From Owenia fusiformis (taxonomy: Eukaryota; Annelida; Polychaeta; Sabellida; Oweniidae), in NCBI GenBank assembly GCA_903813345.2, contig CAIIXF020000009.1, forward strand, positions 3,908,001-3,968,000: a DNA stretch of 60,000 bases, read 5' to 3'. How positions within the stretch are numbered: position 1 is the first letter of the stretch; each line of letters starts with the position of its first letter. Below are positions 58,886 through 60,000 of this stretch, one piece after another. The position numbers and the translations under genes were made by a program. The notes under the pieces are model-generated. The model was not told where the DNA came from. It saw nothing but the letters and a program-made list of their open reading frames with translations, and did no database searches.

Positions 58886-60000
58886 TATTGCCCCAAAGTT
58901 GCAAATTTGGATATACTGTATGTTGCCAAAGAGCAGATGATGAAAAATTATGCAACTTTTCCCTTGTTGCTTTGGATATTGTAGATGTTTAAGAGGCATT
59001 ACATGCTAGTCATTTTCGGTGTTCTGCTGTCGACTGTTGGTGTTCGTCGTTTGTAACAAATGACAGGTAGTGACAATTTGCATGTTAATGAAGCTGTACT
59101 TACATTACGCAAGGTAATATAAGTCAAGTTAACACTTTACGTAGGACCTTTAAGTTGAATTACTTGTGTTTTATTTGAGGTTTTGGCTTATGAATCACTG
59201 ATGATTCTTTCGATAAAAATGTTGTCGCCTTAATGATGAGCTTGGTACTTATGCTGTATATATAAAATGTGGGCCAACACAAATGGCCCCTTTAAGTAAT
59301 TACTTCGAATTCTGAGTCATTATATTTTCATCATAATATCATATACCATTGGAAAGAAAATTCAATTTAATTCCCATACAATTATATGACCTTTACTATG
59401 GTTTGAGTCGAGGTTCCATGTTTGAGCTATTGCAGGAATGTGTTACCCATCACCAGACCTTTTCCTCGGCCTCTTCATCGGTATTCTGATCCATCAAGGT
59501 ATTTCATATGACTGAATGAATACGCTGGTTGAACAGTATGCTTCATCTTAATCAGCTGTTACTGCACATATCAAGAAACATAACGATCTCAGGGTCATAC
59601 GGGTATAGTATATGATGCCATATCTGATAAAAGGACGATGTCTGGCGAAAATATAGAAACTAAAACAAAGATGATTGTGATTGACTGAAAACTCTCAAAT
59701 ATTACACAATAATGACAAGTATGTATCGGTTGATAGAAGTATTGCAGTTACCCATATATACTAATATTTGGTCCACAAGATATGTTCGCGTGGCATGATG
59801 ATGATCACTTTAAATGCAAATACAGTTCTATAATATATAGAAACTATACATGTATCATAAATGTTGTTTATCTATATAATATGCTTTGTTATTGAAAAAT
59901 AAAAGATGCAGCATAATACATTGCATTTTTGTTGTACTTGGAGGCTTTTCAGCAAATATTTTTCGGATATCTTGATATCTTGAGGGATGCACCAAATCGT
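58886..60000. other. Unannotated DNA at the window end
   Basis: No ORF, exon or repeat recognised. Confidence 0.4.

Overview
This is a eukaryotic, invertebrate-animal genomic window: AT-rich, with short phased exons, GT-AG introns, several non-LTR (LINE) retrotransposon relics and many small DNA transposons. The gene families (calmodulin-like, mARC-like MOSC, DEG/ENaC channel) and a LINE with a 2A-like motif fit a marine invertebrate, perhaps a deuterostome such as an echinoderm, hemichordate or lancelet. The species is an inference; I did not recognise it.

Layout. 1-13,630: two tandem calmodulin-like genes on the + strand. Only the last exon of the first copy is in the window (66-136). The second copy is complete in five exons (3237-12726), 146 aa. 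Its introns fall where I recall those of vertebrate calmodulin genes, including one directly after the ATG. Its introns hold a 29-31 bp minisatellite (just upstream), palindromic foldback elements, a 1.36 kb TIR element and a 2.2 kb long-inverted-repeat element. A 142-bp tandem array (13.5-14.4 kb) follows it.

15,214-44,146: two tandem mARC-like (MOSC-domain, molybdenum-cofactor) genes on the - strand, each with five phase-matched exons. Copy A (15,214-32,289, 310 aa) has a 12.7 kb second intron carrying a 1.67 kb TIR transposon, a near-complete 4.9 kb LINE with a 12-bp target duplication, and a MITE nested in that LINE. Copy B (39,893-44,146, 311 aa) has lost the cysteine that holds molybdenum in this family. 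First exons and upstream DNA are about 96% identical between copies while later exons differ widely, which points to gene conversion. The 7.6 kb between them contains LINE pieces, a 481-bp TIR element, a foldback element with tandem-repeat arms and a TGACCT-rich array.

44,150-55,500: mostly gene-poor. It holds a cluster of GTCACGTGAC palindromes (45.5-45.8 kb), a ~4.9 kb insertion splitting an older repeat, a 237-bp satellite array inside that insertion (49.26-51.41 kb), a LINE fragment and a MITE.

55,530-57,902: a two-exon DEG/ENaC sodium-channel subunit (643 aa, + strand), followed by an 846-bp TIR element and unannotated DNA.

The three gene families have no obvious joint pathway. The dominant themes are local tandem gene duplication and dense transposon activity.
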